A DNA stretch of 64,000 nt, taken from positions 62,001-126,000 of the forward strand of contig SUXE01000011.1 in the NCBI GenBank assembly GCA_015061115.1. Direction: 5' to 3'. Of the stretch, positions 8,728 through 16,396 are shown one piece after another. The notes beneath the pieces are model-generated. The model made no database searches. It saw only the letters and a list, made by a program, of their open reading frames with translations, and had not been told where the DNA came from. How positions within the stretch are numbered: position 1 is the stretch's first letter; the number at the start of each line of letters is the position of its first letter. The stretch is from Bacteroidales bacterium (GTDB taxonomy: Bacteria; Bacteroidota; Bacteroidia; Bacteroidales; Paludibacteraceae). A program made the translations under genes and the position numbers.

Positions 8728-9393
8728 TTAGCACAGCACTATGAATGTTCCGAGTCGCTCCTTGCATTTGTCGCGTCTCCATGAAGGCCATTCTGGTGAT
8801 TCTGCGGTACAGATATCAGAAATGAAAATATTGTTGCTGTTGACGCCAGTGGCTTCCAACTGTTCTTTGCAGGCTGAAGCAATGTCAATCAACGGCTTTT
8901 GAGATTTACTAAACCCTACTATATATTTTTCACCGAATTCAGAGGCACATGCGGCGTCAACCTCGTAACATTTCCCGCAAATGTGAGGGCCGATGGCTGC
9001 GATGATGTCAGATGAAGAAGAACCATAATGTGATTGCATCATCTCCACTGTTTTGCGGACAATCTGTTTTTGTGTTCCCACTCTGCCGGAATGAATGTTG
9101 GCTATCACATGTTTTCGCTTATCATAAAGCACCACAGGCACACAGTCTGCGGTACGAATCAAAAGCGGAAGATTACGGATGTTTGTAATCAACGCGTCGC
9201 AATCAGGAATCTCAGTTCCCCGAGCCGACTCGTCAGCTATTTTTACGGTGTCACTATGTGTCTGCTTGCATGAAACAACGTCGGCAGAATTAAAAAATGA
9301 TGATGAATTATCGATGTTCCGACAGTCCACATTAGTGGAAAATGCCAGCACTACATCCTTTTCTTCTATTAAATATGTTCTATTAATACCCAT
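8728..9393 (-). CDS. pgeF: PgeF/YfiH-LACC1 family protein
   Basis: 221 residues of the YfiH/LACC1 (multicopper polyphenol oxidase domain) family. Members are linked to purine nucleoside phosphorolysis/adenosine deamination and to peptidoglycan amino-acid editing (PgeF) in E. coli. Zinc-ligand motifs are visible: His46 in KQTHSDTV, Cys84 in RTADCVPVV, His101 in NIHSGRVGT. GPHICGKCYEV and a C-terminal SWRRDK also fit. The usual HAGWRG is replaced by HSGRVG. The gene stands alone between the convergent metY-type gene and a divergent lipoprotein gene. The -7 box ends only 5 bp before the ATG, so the mRNA may be leaderless. Substrate not deducible from sequence. Confidence 0.9.
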   Translation of the reverse strand: MGINRTYLIEEKDVVLAFSTNVDCRNIDNSSSFFNSADVVSCKQTHSDTVKIADESARGTEIPDCDALITNIRNLPLLIRTADCVPVVLYDKRKHVIANIHSGRVGTQKQIVRKTVEMMQSHYGSSSSDIIAAIGPHICGKCYEVDAACASEFGEKYIVGFSKSQKPLIDIASACKEQLEATGVNSNNIFISDICTAESPEWPSWRRDKCKERLGTFIVLC

Positions 9394-9398
9394 ATCAG

Positions 9399-9406
9399 CA
9401 AAAATA
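9399..9406 (-). promoter_or_regulatory. pgeF-like gene promoter, -7 box
   Basis: On the minus strand TATTTTTG fits TAnnTTTG. It ends 5 bp before the start codon, which would make the transcript leaderless or nearly so. Confidence 0.5.
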
Positions 9407-9471
9407 ACAAATTAAAATACCTTTTATCAACAAAAAAAACAAAAAAAAGTACCAAAGCAAATAATATTTTT

Positions 9472-9479
9472 TATATTTG
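9472..9479 (+). promoter_or_regulatory. Promoter of small lipoprotein gene, -7 box
   Basis: TATATTTG fits TAnnTTTG. It places the transcription start near 9485 and so excludes an upstream TTG at 9488 as translation start in favour of the ATG at 9524. Confidence 0.65.
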
Positions 9480-9523
9480 CGACATAATTGAAAACGGAAT
9501 TAATAAATTTAAAATACAAGATA

Positions 9524-9892
9524 ATGAAGAAGATTTTGTTCGTAAGTGCAGCTGCATTGGCACTTGTACTTTCATCATGCAAGAAGGAGACTCCTGCTCA
9601 GGTTGAGACTCCAGCACAGGTAGAAGAGACTGTTGATGCTGCTGCTGATGCTACAGCAGAGGCTGCTGCTACAGTTGAGAACGCAGTATTGAAAGGTCTT
9701 GAGGAGTCTTTGAACGCAATCAAGGCAGAGGCTGAGGCTGCATCTAAGGAAGATGTTGCTGGTATCGTAGCTAAGATCACAGAGCTTAAGGCTCAGTACG
9801 AGTCAGCTAAGGCTAACTTGAACGCTGATGAGCAGGCTGGTTTCGAGGCTGCAGTTAACGCAGTGATCGAGATCCTTAAGACTAAGAACTAA
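9524..9892 (+). CDS. Small Ala/Glu-rich lipoprotein
   Basis: 122 residues. A lipoprotein signal peptide ends at Cys19 (lipobox LSSC, followed by KKE). The mature part is Ala/Glu/Lys-rich and likely all helix, including a repeated ETPAQV near residues 22-33 and a long stretch suited to a coiled coil. I recognise no enzymatic domain. The promoter position and the signal peptide both fix the ATG at 9524. Codon use is strongly biased (GCT, GAG, AAG, AAC), like the gld genes, so it is probably abundant in the cell. The terminator hairpin 23 bp after the stop suggests a monocistronic unit. A structural or periplasmic-spacing role is possible but not shown. Confidence 0.85.
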   Translation: MKKILFVSAAALALVLSSCKKETPAQVETPAQVEETVDAAADATAEAAATVENAVLKGLEESLNAIKAEAEAASKEDVAGIVAKITELKAQYESAKANLNADEQAGFEAAVNAVIEILKTKN

Positions 9893-9914
9893 TCTTAAGC
9901 AAGGAAACAAAGGG

Positions 9915-9952
9915 ACGCTATGGAAGCCTTGCTTACCGTAGCGTTCTTTTTA
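9915..9952 (+). terminator. Terminator after the small lipoprotein gene
   Basis: Stem ACGCTATGG / CCGTAGCGT (one G-U pair, extended by AAG/CTT with a bulge) is followed by TCTTTTTATT. It covers an ATG at 9920, which therefore should not be a translation start. Confidence 0.8.
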
Positions 9953-9982
9953 TTATTTACAAACATTAAATTGATTAGAAAG

Positions 9983-10213
9983 ATGGCTATTTACATTGTA
10001 AACACACAGTCTTCTAACCTAAACGTTAGAAAAGAGCCTAACACATCTTGCGATATCATCGGCAAGTTGGCTAAAGGAACAGAGGTTGAGGTTTCAAGCA
10101 TCAACAATGGTTGGGGAACAATCAGCTTCAACGGTCAGACAGGTTATGTTTCAGCAGACTACCTAAAGTTGAAGGAAGTTTCTGATGATGCTCTTGACGC
10201 ATTGAAGTTCTAA
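9983..10213 (+). CDS. Small SH3b-domain protein
   Basis: 76 residues, nearly all one bacterial SH3 (SH3b) domain: NLNVRKEPNTSCDIIGKLAKG, then VEVSSINNGWGTISFNGQTGYVSADYLKL. The NVR-EP, G-L-KG and GW--I-GYV pattern is diagnostic. A short acidic tail follows. Such domains usually bind peptidoglycan or peptides outside the cytoplasm, yet no signal peptide is present from the ATG at 9983. An earlier in-frame ATG at 9920 would add FFLLF-type hydrophobic residues, but these are just the translated T-run of the upstream terminator. Codon use is highly biased. Partner and location are unknown. Confidence 0.75.
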   Translation: MAIYIVNTQSSNLNVRKEPNTSCDIIGKLAKGTEVEVSSINNGWGTISFNGQTGYVSADYLKLKEVSDDALDALKF

Positions 10214-10240
10214 TCTGAATAAGATTATTAAATAACATAT

Positions 10241-10275
10241 TCGCCGGTCACATAACAGTGGCTGGCGATTTTTTT
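10241..10275 (+). terminator. Terminator after the SH3b gene
   Basis: An 11-bp stem TCGCCGGTCAC / GTGGCTGGCGA (two G-U pairs) with loop ATAACA is followed by seven T. Confidence 0.88.
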
Positions 10276-10351
10276 ATCCATTTGTGCTGTGATAAATGGC
10301 TTTAATATTGAATTGATTCCATTTAACGTTGATAAAACCCCTTATTTTTCA

Positions 10352-10359
10352 TAATTTTG
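10352..10359 (+). promoter_or_regulatory. rpe promoter, -7 box
   Basis: TAATTTTG fits TAnnTTTG. It lies 21 bp before the rpe ATG at 10381, which makes an upstream TTG (10357) impossible as start. Confidence 0.6.
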
Positions 10360-10380
10360 CGCAAAAATTATAAGAATATA

Positions 10381-11031
10381 ATGAATCATTTAGTGTCGCC
10401 TTCTCTATTGTCGGCGGATTTTTTGAACTTGAATGCTGATATCGAGATGCTTAACGAAAGTGTGGCTGACTGGTATCACCTTGATATTATGGATGGTGTG
10501 TTTGTGCCAAACATCTCTTTCGGTATGCCTGTGATTAAGGCAATCGCAAGCAAGGCTACAAAACCTCTTGATGTCCATCTTATGATTGTTGATCCCGACC
10601 GTTATGTGGATGAATTCCATAAACTTGGGGCAAAGGTTTTAAGCGTTCACTATGAGGCTTGCACTCATCTCCATCGTACTTTGCAGCATATCAAGTCGTT
10701 AGGTATGTTGGCTGGCGTGACTTTGAATCCTCATACTCCCGTCTCTGTGCTTGAAGAGATTATCTGCGACGCGGATGTGGTTATGCTTATGAGCGTAAAT
10801 CCTGGTTTCGGTGGACAGAAGTTTATTGAAAACACATTGGATAAGGTCCGTCGTCTGAAGAAGATGATTGTAGAGAAGGGCTCGAATGCCAAGATTGAAA
10901 TCGACGGTGGTGTTAATTTTGAGACAGGCAAGCAACTTCTTGACGCAGGTGCTGATATTTTGGTGGCTGGATCTTTTGTGTTTGGTGCTAAAGATCAGAA
11001 AGCTACAATTGCAGGATTGAAAAACTTATAA
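10381..11031 (+). CDS. rpe: Ribulose-phosphate 3-epimerase
   Basis: 216-residue TIM-barrel enzyme of the pentose phosphate pathway; interconverts ribulose 5-phosphate and xylulose 5-phosphate in the cytoplasm. Family motifs: SPSLLSADF at the start, WYHLDIMDGVFVPNISFG (metal/acid-base His and Asp), DVHLMI, MSVNPGFGGQKF, and the C-terminal IEIDGGVN plus ADILVAGSFVFG phosphate-binding region. Length is normal for the family. The start ATG sits right after a Bacteroidetes-type promoter. A GGAGACGGG hairpin terminator begins 6 bp after the stop, so the gene is monocistronic. Confidence 0.97.
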   Translation: MNHLVSPSLLSADFLNLNADIEMLNESVADWYHLDIMDGVFVPNISFGMPVIKAIASKATKPLDVHLMIVDPDRYVDEFHKLGAKVLSVHYEACTHLHRTLQHIKSLGMLAGVTLNPHTPVSVLEEIICDADVVMLMSVNPGFGGQKFIENTLDKVRRLKKMIVEKGSNAKIEIDGGVNFETGKQLLDAGADILVAGSFVFGAKDQKATIAGLKNL

Positions 11032-11037
11032 TGATAT

Positions 11038-11066
11038 GGAGACGGGGATCATCCCGTCTCCTTTTT
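11038..11066 (+). terminator. rpe terminator
   Basis: Stem GGAGACGGG / CCCGTCTCC followed by TTTTT. Another member of the GGAGACG hairpin group. Confidence 0.9.
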
Positions 11067-11116
11067 ATTAATTAGATAGTATCCCATAGGGATAATTTGG
11101 TAACGTACAAAAAAAT

Positions 11117-13255
11117 ATGAATTTTATAGTTAAGTCAATTCGTAGATTCCCATATCTATTCTTGACATTTTTATTCGCTTTTGGCATTGTGCTTGAATAC
11201 ACATTCCAGTTTGATATAGCTAATCAAATTGGGTTGGCGTTTTCATTTGTTGCCGCAATCACCACATTTTTCATCTATGTGAAGATGCCGACTTTGTCGC
11301 GGTCTTCAAAGACCTCGTTTTTGTCCATTCTTTTCATATTATTGGTTTTCTTTTTCCTTGGTGGTATCTTCGAACATGCTTCTCATCCGATTTCCTCAGA
11401 TGAATTACAATCTTGCGGGGCGACGGGAGTGAAGGAGAGGGTAGCTCAGATCAAAAGTGTCCCGAAACTGACGAAGCGAGGGAAAATCAGTTGTGAGTCT
11501 GAGGTTTATTTGGAGACCGAAAAGAGAAACGAAAGTGGAAAAGCACCTGTCTTTGCTCTACTTACGTTTGATACTTGCTCTGTATCGTTCAAAAAAGGCG
11601 ATTTCGTTGTCATTTCGTCGTCGTTGAAGTCGACGGAAAGCGATGAAACTATTGGATTCAATTATGATACTTATCTGCGTAAAAAAGGTGTTGAGGCCAC
11701 TTCTTTTGTCAAGGATTACAGAACACTAAAGTCGTCGGGTGACTTGTCGCTGGAAACATACGCATCCGGCATTAATTTGTTTTTGCAGAATTCGGTCAGG
11801 GCAGACAATGATATTGACGAATGCAATGCTCGAGACCTCGTCGTCGCCATTACTCTAGGAGACAAGACGGATATGAATGACGGGTTGAAAGATGCTTATT
11901 CCAAGGCTGGCACAAGCCATCTGCTTGCGGTGAGCGGACTTCACGTCGGAATAATTATATTGATTGTAGAGACTTTGGTGGGTTTTGTGATTCATCCCAA
12001 AAGAAGAAAGTATGCTTTCGCGGCTGTATTGCTTACCATAATATGGGGGTATGCTTTCTTGACAGGCTTGGCGGCTTCTGTGGTGCGTACAGCATTTATG
12101 TATACGGTATACCGTGTGGCGATGCTTTTGTTTAGTAAACCAAATCCGATAAATGTGGTGTCGTTCACAGCATTTGTGATGCTTGTGTATAATCCATTCA
12201 ATGTTTTTGACCTTGGATTTCAATTAAGTTTTTCCGCAGTGTATTCGATCCTACTTTTCGGACAACCGTTGATAAACGGATTTGAGAAGTGGATGCCTGA
12301 AATTAAACTTAAAGGTCGGGTGGGGATGTGCCTCTCTAAACTCAGGACTTATGTGCTCGGAAGTGTCGCAATCAGTCTTTCTGCTCAGATCCTTACCACT
12401 CCGATAATTCTGCTGACATTCCACACACTGCCGATATTGTCGATTGTCTCAAGCCTATTTACGATTCCATTGGTGACGTTACTGATTCCATTGACATTCT
12501 TATATTATGGATTTTTTGTGATGTCGACGTTGCTGCCTGTTTTGGCTTCTGTAGCCAACGGAGTCCTATGCCTTATGTTGAGTGTGGCTAAGGTGGTCAA
12601 TGCGATTGTCTGGTATACTGCAGATATTTCATTCTGCACCGTCGACAGATTGCCGTTTTATTATTATGATGTTGCGGTTTATGTTGCTGTGTTTCTGTCG
12701 GTTGCAACATATTATAACTACCGTAGGATTTTGTTGCTGTGGATTTCAGCCTCTATTTCGGTTGTTTATTTTGTGGGTGCCACTATAGATGGAATGGCTA
12801 CAAAAAAATGCAGAATGTTGGCTGTGTATAATGTGAATGGCGTGACAGCGGTGAATAGATTGACGGAAACAAACACTCTGTTTGGATGCAACGACACACT
12901 TAAGGTGGCTAAAAAGGCAGGTGAATTTTGGACAAACAGGTTGATGCCATCACCGTCGTCTGCAGAAGAAACTTTTTTTGAATTTGATAATCATCGTGTC
13001 TATATACTTTCGGATAAGGAAGAGATAGAAAGGGAACTGAAGTCACCATTGGAAGTAGACGTGCTGATTTTGACGAACAACGTGACGGTGAGTTTGATTG
13101 AATTGACGAATTTCAGATTCAAGAAACTTATTGTCGACGGCAGTAACAAGTATTATGTGGCAAAGAAATGGAGTGAGGAAAGAGAGAAAGGTAGGGTTGA
13201 TTGCCATATTGTCAAGCTTGATGGGAGCTGGATAGAATGCTCAAATAGAAAATAA
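11117..13255 (+). CDS. comEC: ComEC/Rec2 family DNA-uptake channel
   Basis: 712 residues, polytopic inner-membrane protein. N-terminal helices come first, then an OB-like DUF4131 region (about 30-200). The Competence domain (about 225-500) carries the hallmark GTSHLLAVSGLHVGI and the following PKRRK/LTGLAASVVRTAFM stretch. Further helices reach to about residue 570. In transformation, ComEC carries single-stranded DNA across the inner membrane. The C-terminal 150 residues lack the HxHxDH metal site of the beta-lactamase-like nuclease domain present in longer ComECs. Full-length Bacteroidetes homologues are often this size. No other competence genes are nearby. Codon use is less biased than in neighbouring housekeeping genes. 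Confidence 0.93.
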   Translation: MNFIVKSIRRFPYLFLTFLFAFGIVLEYTFQFDIANQIGLAFSFVAAITTFFIYVKMPTLSRSSKTSFLSILFILLVFFFLGGIFEHASHPISSDELQSCGATGVKERVAQIKSVPKLTKRGKISCESEVYLETEKRNESGKAPVFALLTFDTCSVSFKKGDFVVISSSLKSTESDETIGFNYDTYLRKKGVEATSFVKDYRTLKSSGDLSLETYASGINLFLQNSVRADNDIDECNARDLVVAITLGDKTDMNDGLKDAYSKAGTSHLLAVSGLHVGIIILIVETLVGFVIHPKRRKYAFAAVLLTIIWGYAFLTGLAASVVRTAFMYTVYRVAMLLFSKPNPINVVSFTAFVMLVYNPFNVFDLGFQLSFSAVYSILLFGQPLINGFEKWMPEIKLKGRVGMCLSKLRTYVLGSVAISLSAQILTTPIILLTFHTLPILSIVSSLFTIPLVTLLIPLTFLYYGFFVMSTLLPVLASVANGVLCLMLSVAKVVNAIVWYTADISFCTVDRLPFYYYDVAVYVAVFLSVATYYNYRRILLLWISASISVVYFVGATIDGMATKKCRMLAVYNVNGVTAVNRLTETNTLFGCNDTLKVAKKAGEFWTNRLMPSPSSAEETFFEFDNHRVYILSDKEEIERELKSPLEVDVLILTNNVTVSLIELTNFRFKKLIVDGSNKYYVAKKWSEEREKGRVDCHIVKLDGSWIECSNRK

Positions 13256-13362
13256 CGCTGTATCTTGGCTTTTTTTAGATTTTGAGACTAAAAATGTGCT
13301 TTATCTTAAATACTGATTGTCAAGTGTTTATTAAACTTATTGTAAAATAAGTGCTGAATAAA

Positions 13363-13393
13363 TTTGGACGTAATGAAAAAAGTGCTACCTTTG
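13363..13393 (+). promoter_or_regulatory. Promoter of the tRNA operon
   Basis: TTTG at 13363-13366, a 19-bp spacer and TACCTTTG at 13386-13393: an ideal Bacteroidetes promoter. The first tRNA starts 20 bp further on. Confidence 0.88.
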
Positions 13394-13412
13394 CACTCGC
13401 AAACGGAAAGAT

Positions 13413-13486
13413 GGCGGGATAGCTCAGTTGGTTAGAGCGTCGGATTCATAACCCGGAGGTCACGAGTTCAATTCTCGTTCCCGCTA
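13413..13486 (+). tRNA. tRNA-Met (CAT)
   Basis: A complete cloverleaf can be folded. Acceptor GGCGGGA/TCCCGCT (first pair G-U), D arm GCTC/GAGC, anticodon loop TTCATAA, T arm ACGAG/CTCGT with loop TTCAATT. The anticodon CAT gives Met; the sequence resembles Bacteroidetes elongator/initiator Met rather than lysidine-Ile, but this is not certain. The innermost anticodon-stem pair is A-C (31-39), a mismatch, and the outer pair is U-G. CCA is not encoded. Confidence 0.92.
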
Positions 13487-13504
13487 CTAAAAACTTTTGC
13501 ATAT

Positions 13505-13580
13505 GGCGGATTAATGTAGTGGCCTAGCATGCATGCCTCTCACGCATGAAACTCGGGTTCAAATCCCGGATCCGCTACCA
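13505..13580 (+). tRNA. tRNA-Glu (CTC), copy 1
   Basis: Acceptor GGCGGAT/ATCCGCT with A discriminator and encoded CCA. D stem ATGT/GCAT, anticodon stem CATGC/GCATG perfect, loop CTCTCAC giving anticodon CTC. T arm TCGGG/CCCGG with loop TTCAAAT. It lies 18 bp after tRNA-Met in the same transcript. Confidence 0.92.
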
Positions 13581-13633
13581 AAAAGAAATAGGCAGCAGAC
13601 TTTGCTCGAAAGAGATTTAGAAGCAGTCAACAT

Positions 13634-13709
13634 GGCGGATTAATGTAGTGGCCTAGCATGCATGCCTCTCACGCATGAAACTCGGGTTCAAATCCCGGAT
13701 CCGCTACCA
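13634..13709 (+). tRNA. tRNA-Glu (CTC), copy 2
   Basis: Identical over all 76 bases to the copy at 13505-13580, separated from it by 53 bp. It encodes CCA and is last in the three-gene tRNA operon; a terminator follows directly. Confidence 0.92.
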
Positions 13710-13711
13710 AG

Positions 13712-13743
13712 AAGGTTTCTCAGAAATGGGAAACCTTTTTTGT
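13712..13743 (+). terminator. tRNA operon terminator
   Basis: Stem AAGGTTTCTC / GGGAAACCTT (one U-G pair), loop AGAAAT, then six T. The gene-free stretch beyond (13744-13984) shows nothing else I can support. Confidence 0.88.
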
Positions 13744-13984
13744 TTTGCTGATATGTGAAGAAGGTCATTAGAAAACGTCTGATTTTTGACCTATAGCTAA
13801 ATTGCTGATGCTTTTGGCGTGAAGAATGACCCTTTGTGGCTTTTTTTATGGCGGTGTAGGGGAGAAAATCAAGTCGTACGTCCAAATCCACGTTTGCCAA
13901 TGTTCGGTGTCTTAAATCCGTTGTTTTAGTGTTTCTTGATTTTCTGAATATTATTTAGCACTTTTGTTTTTAGTTTATATAAAA

Positions 13985-14016
13985 AAATAGGGAATATCAA
14001 ACGATATTCCCTATTT
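13985..14016 (-). terminator. Terminator of the T9SS cargo gene
   Basis: A perfect 14-bp stem (AAATAGGGAATATC / GATATTCCCTATTT) with loop of four. On the minus strand it is followed by a run of T (complement of the A run before 13988). It lies 22 bp after the 14039 stop codon. Confidence 0.93.
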
Positions 14017-14038
14017 CATGTAGATATGTGAGTTTGAT

Positions 14039-16201
14039 TTACTTCACAACGATCTTATAAGCTTTGCCGTCAACTTTCACAATGTAGATTCCCTTATGTA
14101 GGTTGATAGCTCCAGGTTTGCCTGTGTAGACAGTCGCACCACTTAGATTGATTACTTTTACAGTATCTTCCTTTGCTCCGTTTACAATCAAGTTGTCATT
14201 ATTGTAAACTACTGAAACTGCTTTGTTGGCTACGTTTGAAACTCCTGCATAGCTAGAAGGAGTATCGTAGACGGTGATGTAAGAAGTCGCTTCGTTTTCC
14301 TTACCTGTGTATGGGTTTACCCAAACGTACTTGATTTCAGCCTTACCTATTGGTAGTTCAATAGTAGTAGGAAGCTCAACTTTCTCTCCATCGATTATAG
14401 CCCAAGCAACTGCTTCTTGGTTTGTGATGGCAGACTTTTTAAGACTGTCGTTCTTCGCAATATACTTGATTGCTAAAGATTCGATGTTTACACTTGCCTT
14501 GCCAGTCAATGAATCAGCTACTACACGTATTGTGTTAATCTTTGGATCTACTTCCTCAATATATACAGGAGCTATGCTTGGCCAACACTGAACAAAAATT
14601 TTGTTTGAGTTTCCTGCTTTGTCTGTGGCTATGACTGGAATTTGGCAACTTTTAGAACCTTTCTTGGCTTCTGCAATAACAGCCTTTATTATCTCATCAA
14701 AATCGTTTTCTGGCAATTTGACAGTCTTGATGTATCCGTCTACTAAGTCGTAAATTCCTTCACTAACGTTAAATTCGGATTCAGTAGTGTATCCATCCAG
14801 ACCGTTGCCTGTTGTGTCTACAATCATGGAAATGTAAGGAGTTGTCTCTCCATACAAAAATGGTCCTTCTGGATCAATGAAGTTGTTTGTGTTTGGACCT
14901 CCGTCTTTGATTACCAAAGAACCATAGACAAACTTAGTAGGCTCTCCTATGATTGTGTTTATTGCATATGTGTTTATCTCAGAAATATTAAGATCAATGT
15001 CTACATCCTTAAAATATGAGACTTGTCCTTTTACCTCTATGTATGCCTCAGCTTTGGTAGCAGTATGAATTTTAGAGTATAGCCAAGGTCCAAATCCAAT
15101 GCCATCTTCATACGCTGTCACGTAATCTTTAATCAGCAGAGTCATCTTCTGGTCTACAATCGAGTAGTGGATATTCTCAATTAAGATTCCCTCCTCGTTA
15201 ATGTAGATTTTAGAGTCGTGAACAAATGCAGAGTCTGACTTTATTTTGAAACTGTCTGTTTTCGTATACTCAAGATTCTTATTTTCGATTACCACACCTT
15301 CAGCTGCCGTTCCTAACACTACAGTGATTTTGTAATTCAGATTGACAAGTGGCATGTCAAGAGTAATGTCGATTGTTCCGTTGATTTTACCATCGCCATA
15401 CAAAATAATGGCGGCTTCTGCTGGCACGTACATGTTGTATTCATCAACATACATGTTTGTTTTACCATGAATGTTCATATAACTTCCGTCATCTGCTATG
15501 GATGGCTCATAAGTAAGGTCTTCAAGCACCATTCTTTGTTTTAGAGATAATCCGGCAACAGATATCTCATAGTCTGTCATTGTGAAAGATGCTTTCTTTT
15601 CGTATAATCTGATTCCTACAGCAGACGAATCGTTGTTTGTCTTGGTAGTGTCATTGCTCTTTCCCAAATCAACAACTTTGTTGTAGAATGGAACATCATC
15701 AAACTCCAATTCTTTAGTCACAATAGTATCTACATCCACAACTTTTGTAAGTGTGAAGTCACATGATGCAGATAATGATATGGGACCTAGACTTTTGGAA
15801 CCAGTGAATGAACCAGATCCTTTTCCTTCGGTATCAATAGTGGCATCAAATTTGGTGATAGTAAGAGTTTCGTTTGCTATATCGAATATAGAATTTGAAG
15901 ACTCTTTAAATGTTATCCCATTATTAGATTCTGTTCCGTTAAGTTCAGATACGGAAGCAGATCCTTTTTGAATGTCTCCCAGCATCTGAATGCTTACGTC
16001 AAACCCAATGAACGTGATTGTATATGTACCGTCTTTGCTGTAAATGACGGTCGCATCCACCTCATTTGACTCTCCTGTAGCGACGCCTCCGAATTTCATA
16101 GTCGCTTTATACTTGCCGGTATAATCAATGGCAAGTACTGTATTGAGTAGCCCAAATAGTAGTGCTACTGCAATAAATAATTTTGTAAATATTCTACTCA
16201 T
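14039..16201 (-). CDS. Large secreted T9SS cargo protein with repeated beta domains
   Basis: 720 residues. Signal peptide at 1-24 (cleavage after LNTVLA). The mature start DYTGKYKATMKFGGVATGE resembles calycin-like beta-barrel domains found in Bacteroidetes secreted proteins; two or three such barrel-like segments may fill residues 25-430. This is inferred from pattern only. Later parts look like Ig-type beta domains (about 430-640). The last 70 residues (VSVVYNNDNLIVNGAKEDTV ... GIYIVKVDGKAYKIVVK) fit a type A T9SS sorting domain, so surface attachment or release through SprA is expected. The gene stands alone with its own promoter and terminator, next to sprA. Ligand unknown. Confidence 0.82.
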   Translation of the reverse strand: MSRIFTKLFIAVALLFGLLNTVLAIDYTGKYKATMKFGGVATGESNEVDATVIYSKDGTYTITFIGFDVSIQMLGDIQKGSASVSELNGTESNNGITFKESSNSIFDIANETLTITKFDATIDTEGKGSGSFTGSKSLGPISLSASCDFTLTKVVDVDTIVTKELEFDDVPFYNKVVDLGKSNDTTKTNNDSSAVGIRLYEKKASFTMTDYEISVAGLSLKQRMVLEDLTYEPSIADDGSYMNIHGKTNMYVDEYNMYVPAEAAIILYGDGKINGTIDITLDMPLVNLNYKITVVLGTAAEGVVIENKNLEYTKTDSFKIKSDSAFVHDSKIYINEEGILIENIHYSIVDQKMTLLIKDYVTAYEDGIGFGPWLYSKIHTATKAEAYIEVKGQVSYFKDVDIDLNISEINTYAINTIIGEPTKFVYGSLVIKDGGPNTNNFIDPEGPFLYGETTPYISMIVDTTGNGLDGYTTESEFNVSEGIYDLVDGYIKTVKLPENDFDEIIKAVIAEAKKGSKSCQIPVIATDKAGNSNKIFVQCWPSIAPVYIEEVDPKINTIRVVADSLTGKASVNIESLAIKYIAKNDSLKKSAITNQEAVAWAIIDGEKVELPTTIELPIGKAEIKYVWVNPYTGKENEATSYITVYDTPSSYAGVSNVANKAVSVVYNNDNLIVNGAKEDTVKVINLSGATVYTGKPGAINLHKGIYIVKVDGKAYKIVVK

Positions 16202-16231
16202 AGATGAATCCTTTTAATTACTAACTTATGA

Positions 16232-16239
16232 CAAAAGTA
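16232..16239 (-). promoter_or_regulatory. Promoter of the 14039-16201 gene, -7 box
   Basis: TACTTTTG on the minus strand fits TAnnTTTG and gives a leader of about 25 nt. Confidence 0.6.
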
Positions 16240-16353
16240 TTAATTTTTTTTTCCTTTTATGCTAATTTCCAATTTTTTTTGAGAAATGGAACAAGTGAGT
16301 ATTTGATTTGTTATTTTTCTCTATGTTTTTCTTTCTTTGCTATGTTAATTTGT

Positions 16354-16393
16354 AAAAAAAATAAGCCGACAGATCAGATTGTCTGCCGGCTTA
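16354..16393 (-). terminator. sprA terminator
   Basis: A 12-bp stem TAAGCCGACAGA / TCTGCCGGCTTA with one mismatch. On the minus strand it is followed by eight T. It starts 3 bp after the sprA stop. Confidence 0.9.
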
Positions 16394-16396
16394 GAT

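Noticed and set aside
13688-13900. 70-codon minus-strand frame
   Set aside because: Overlaps the second tRNA-Glu and its terminator.
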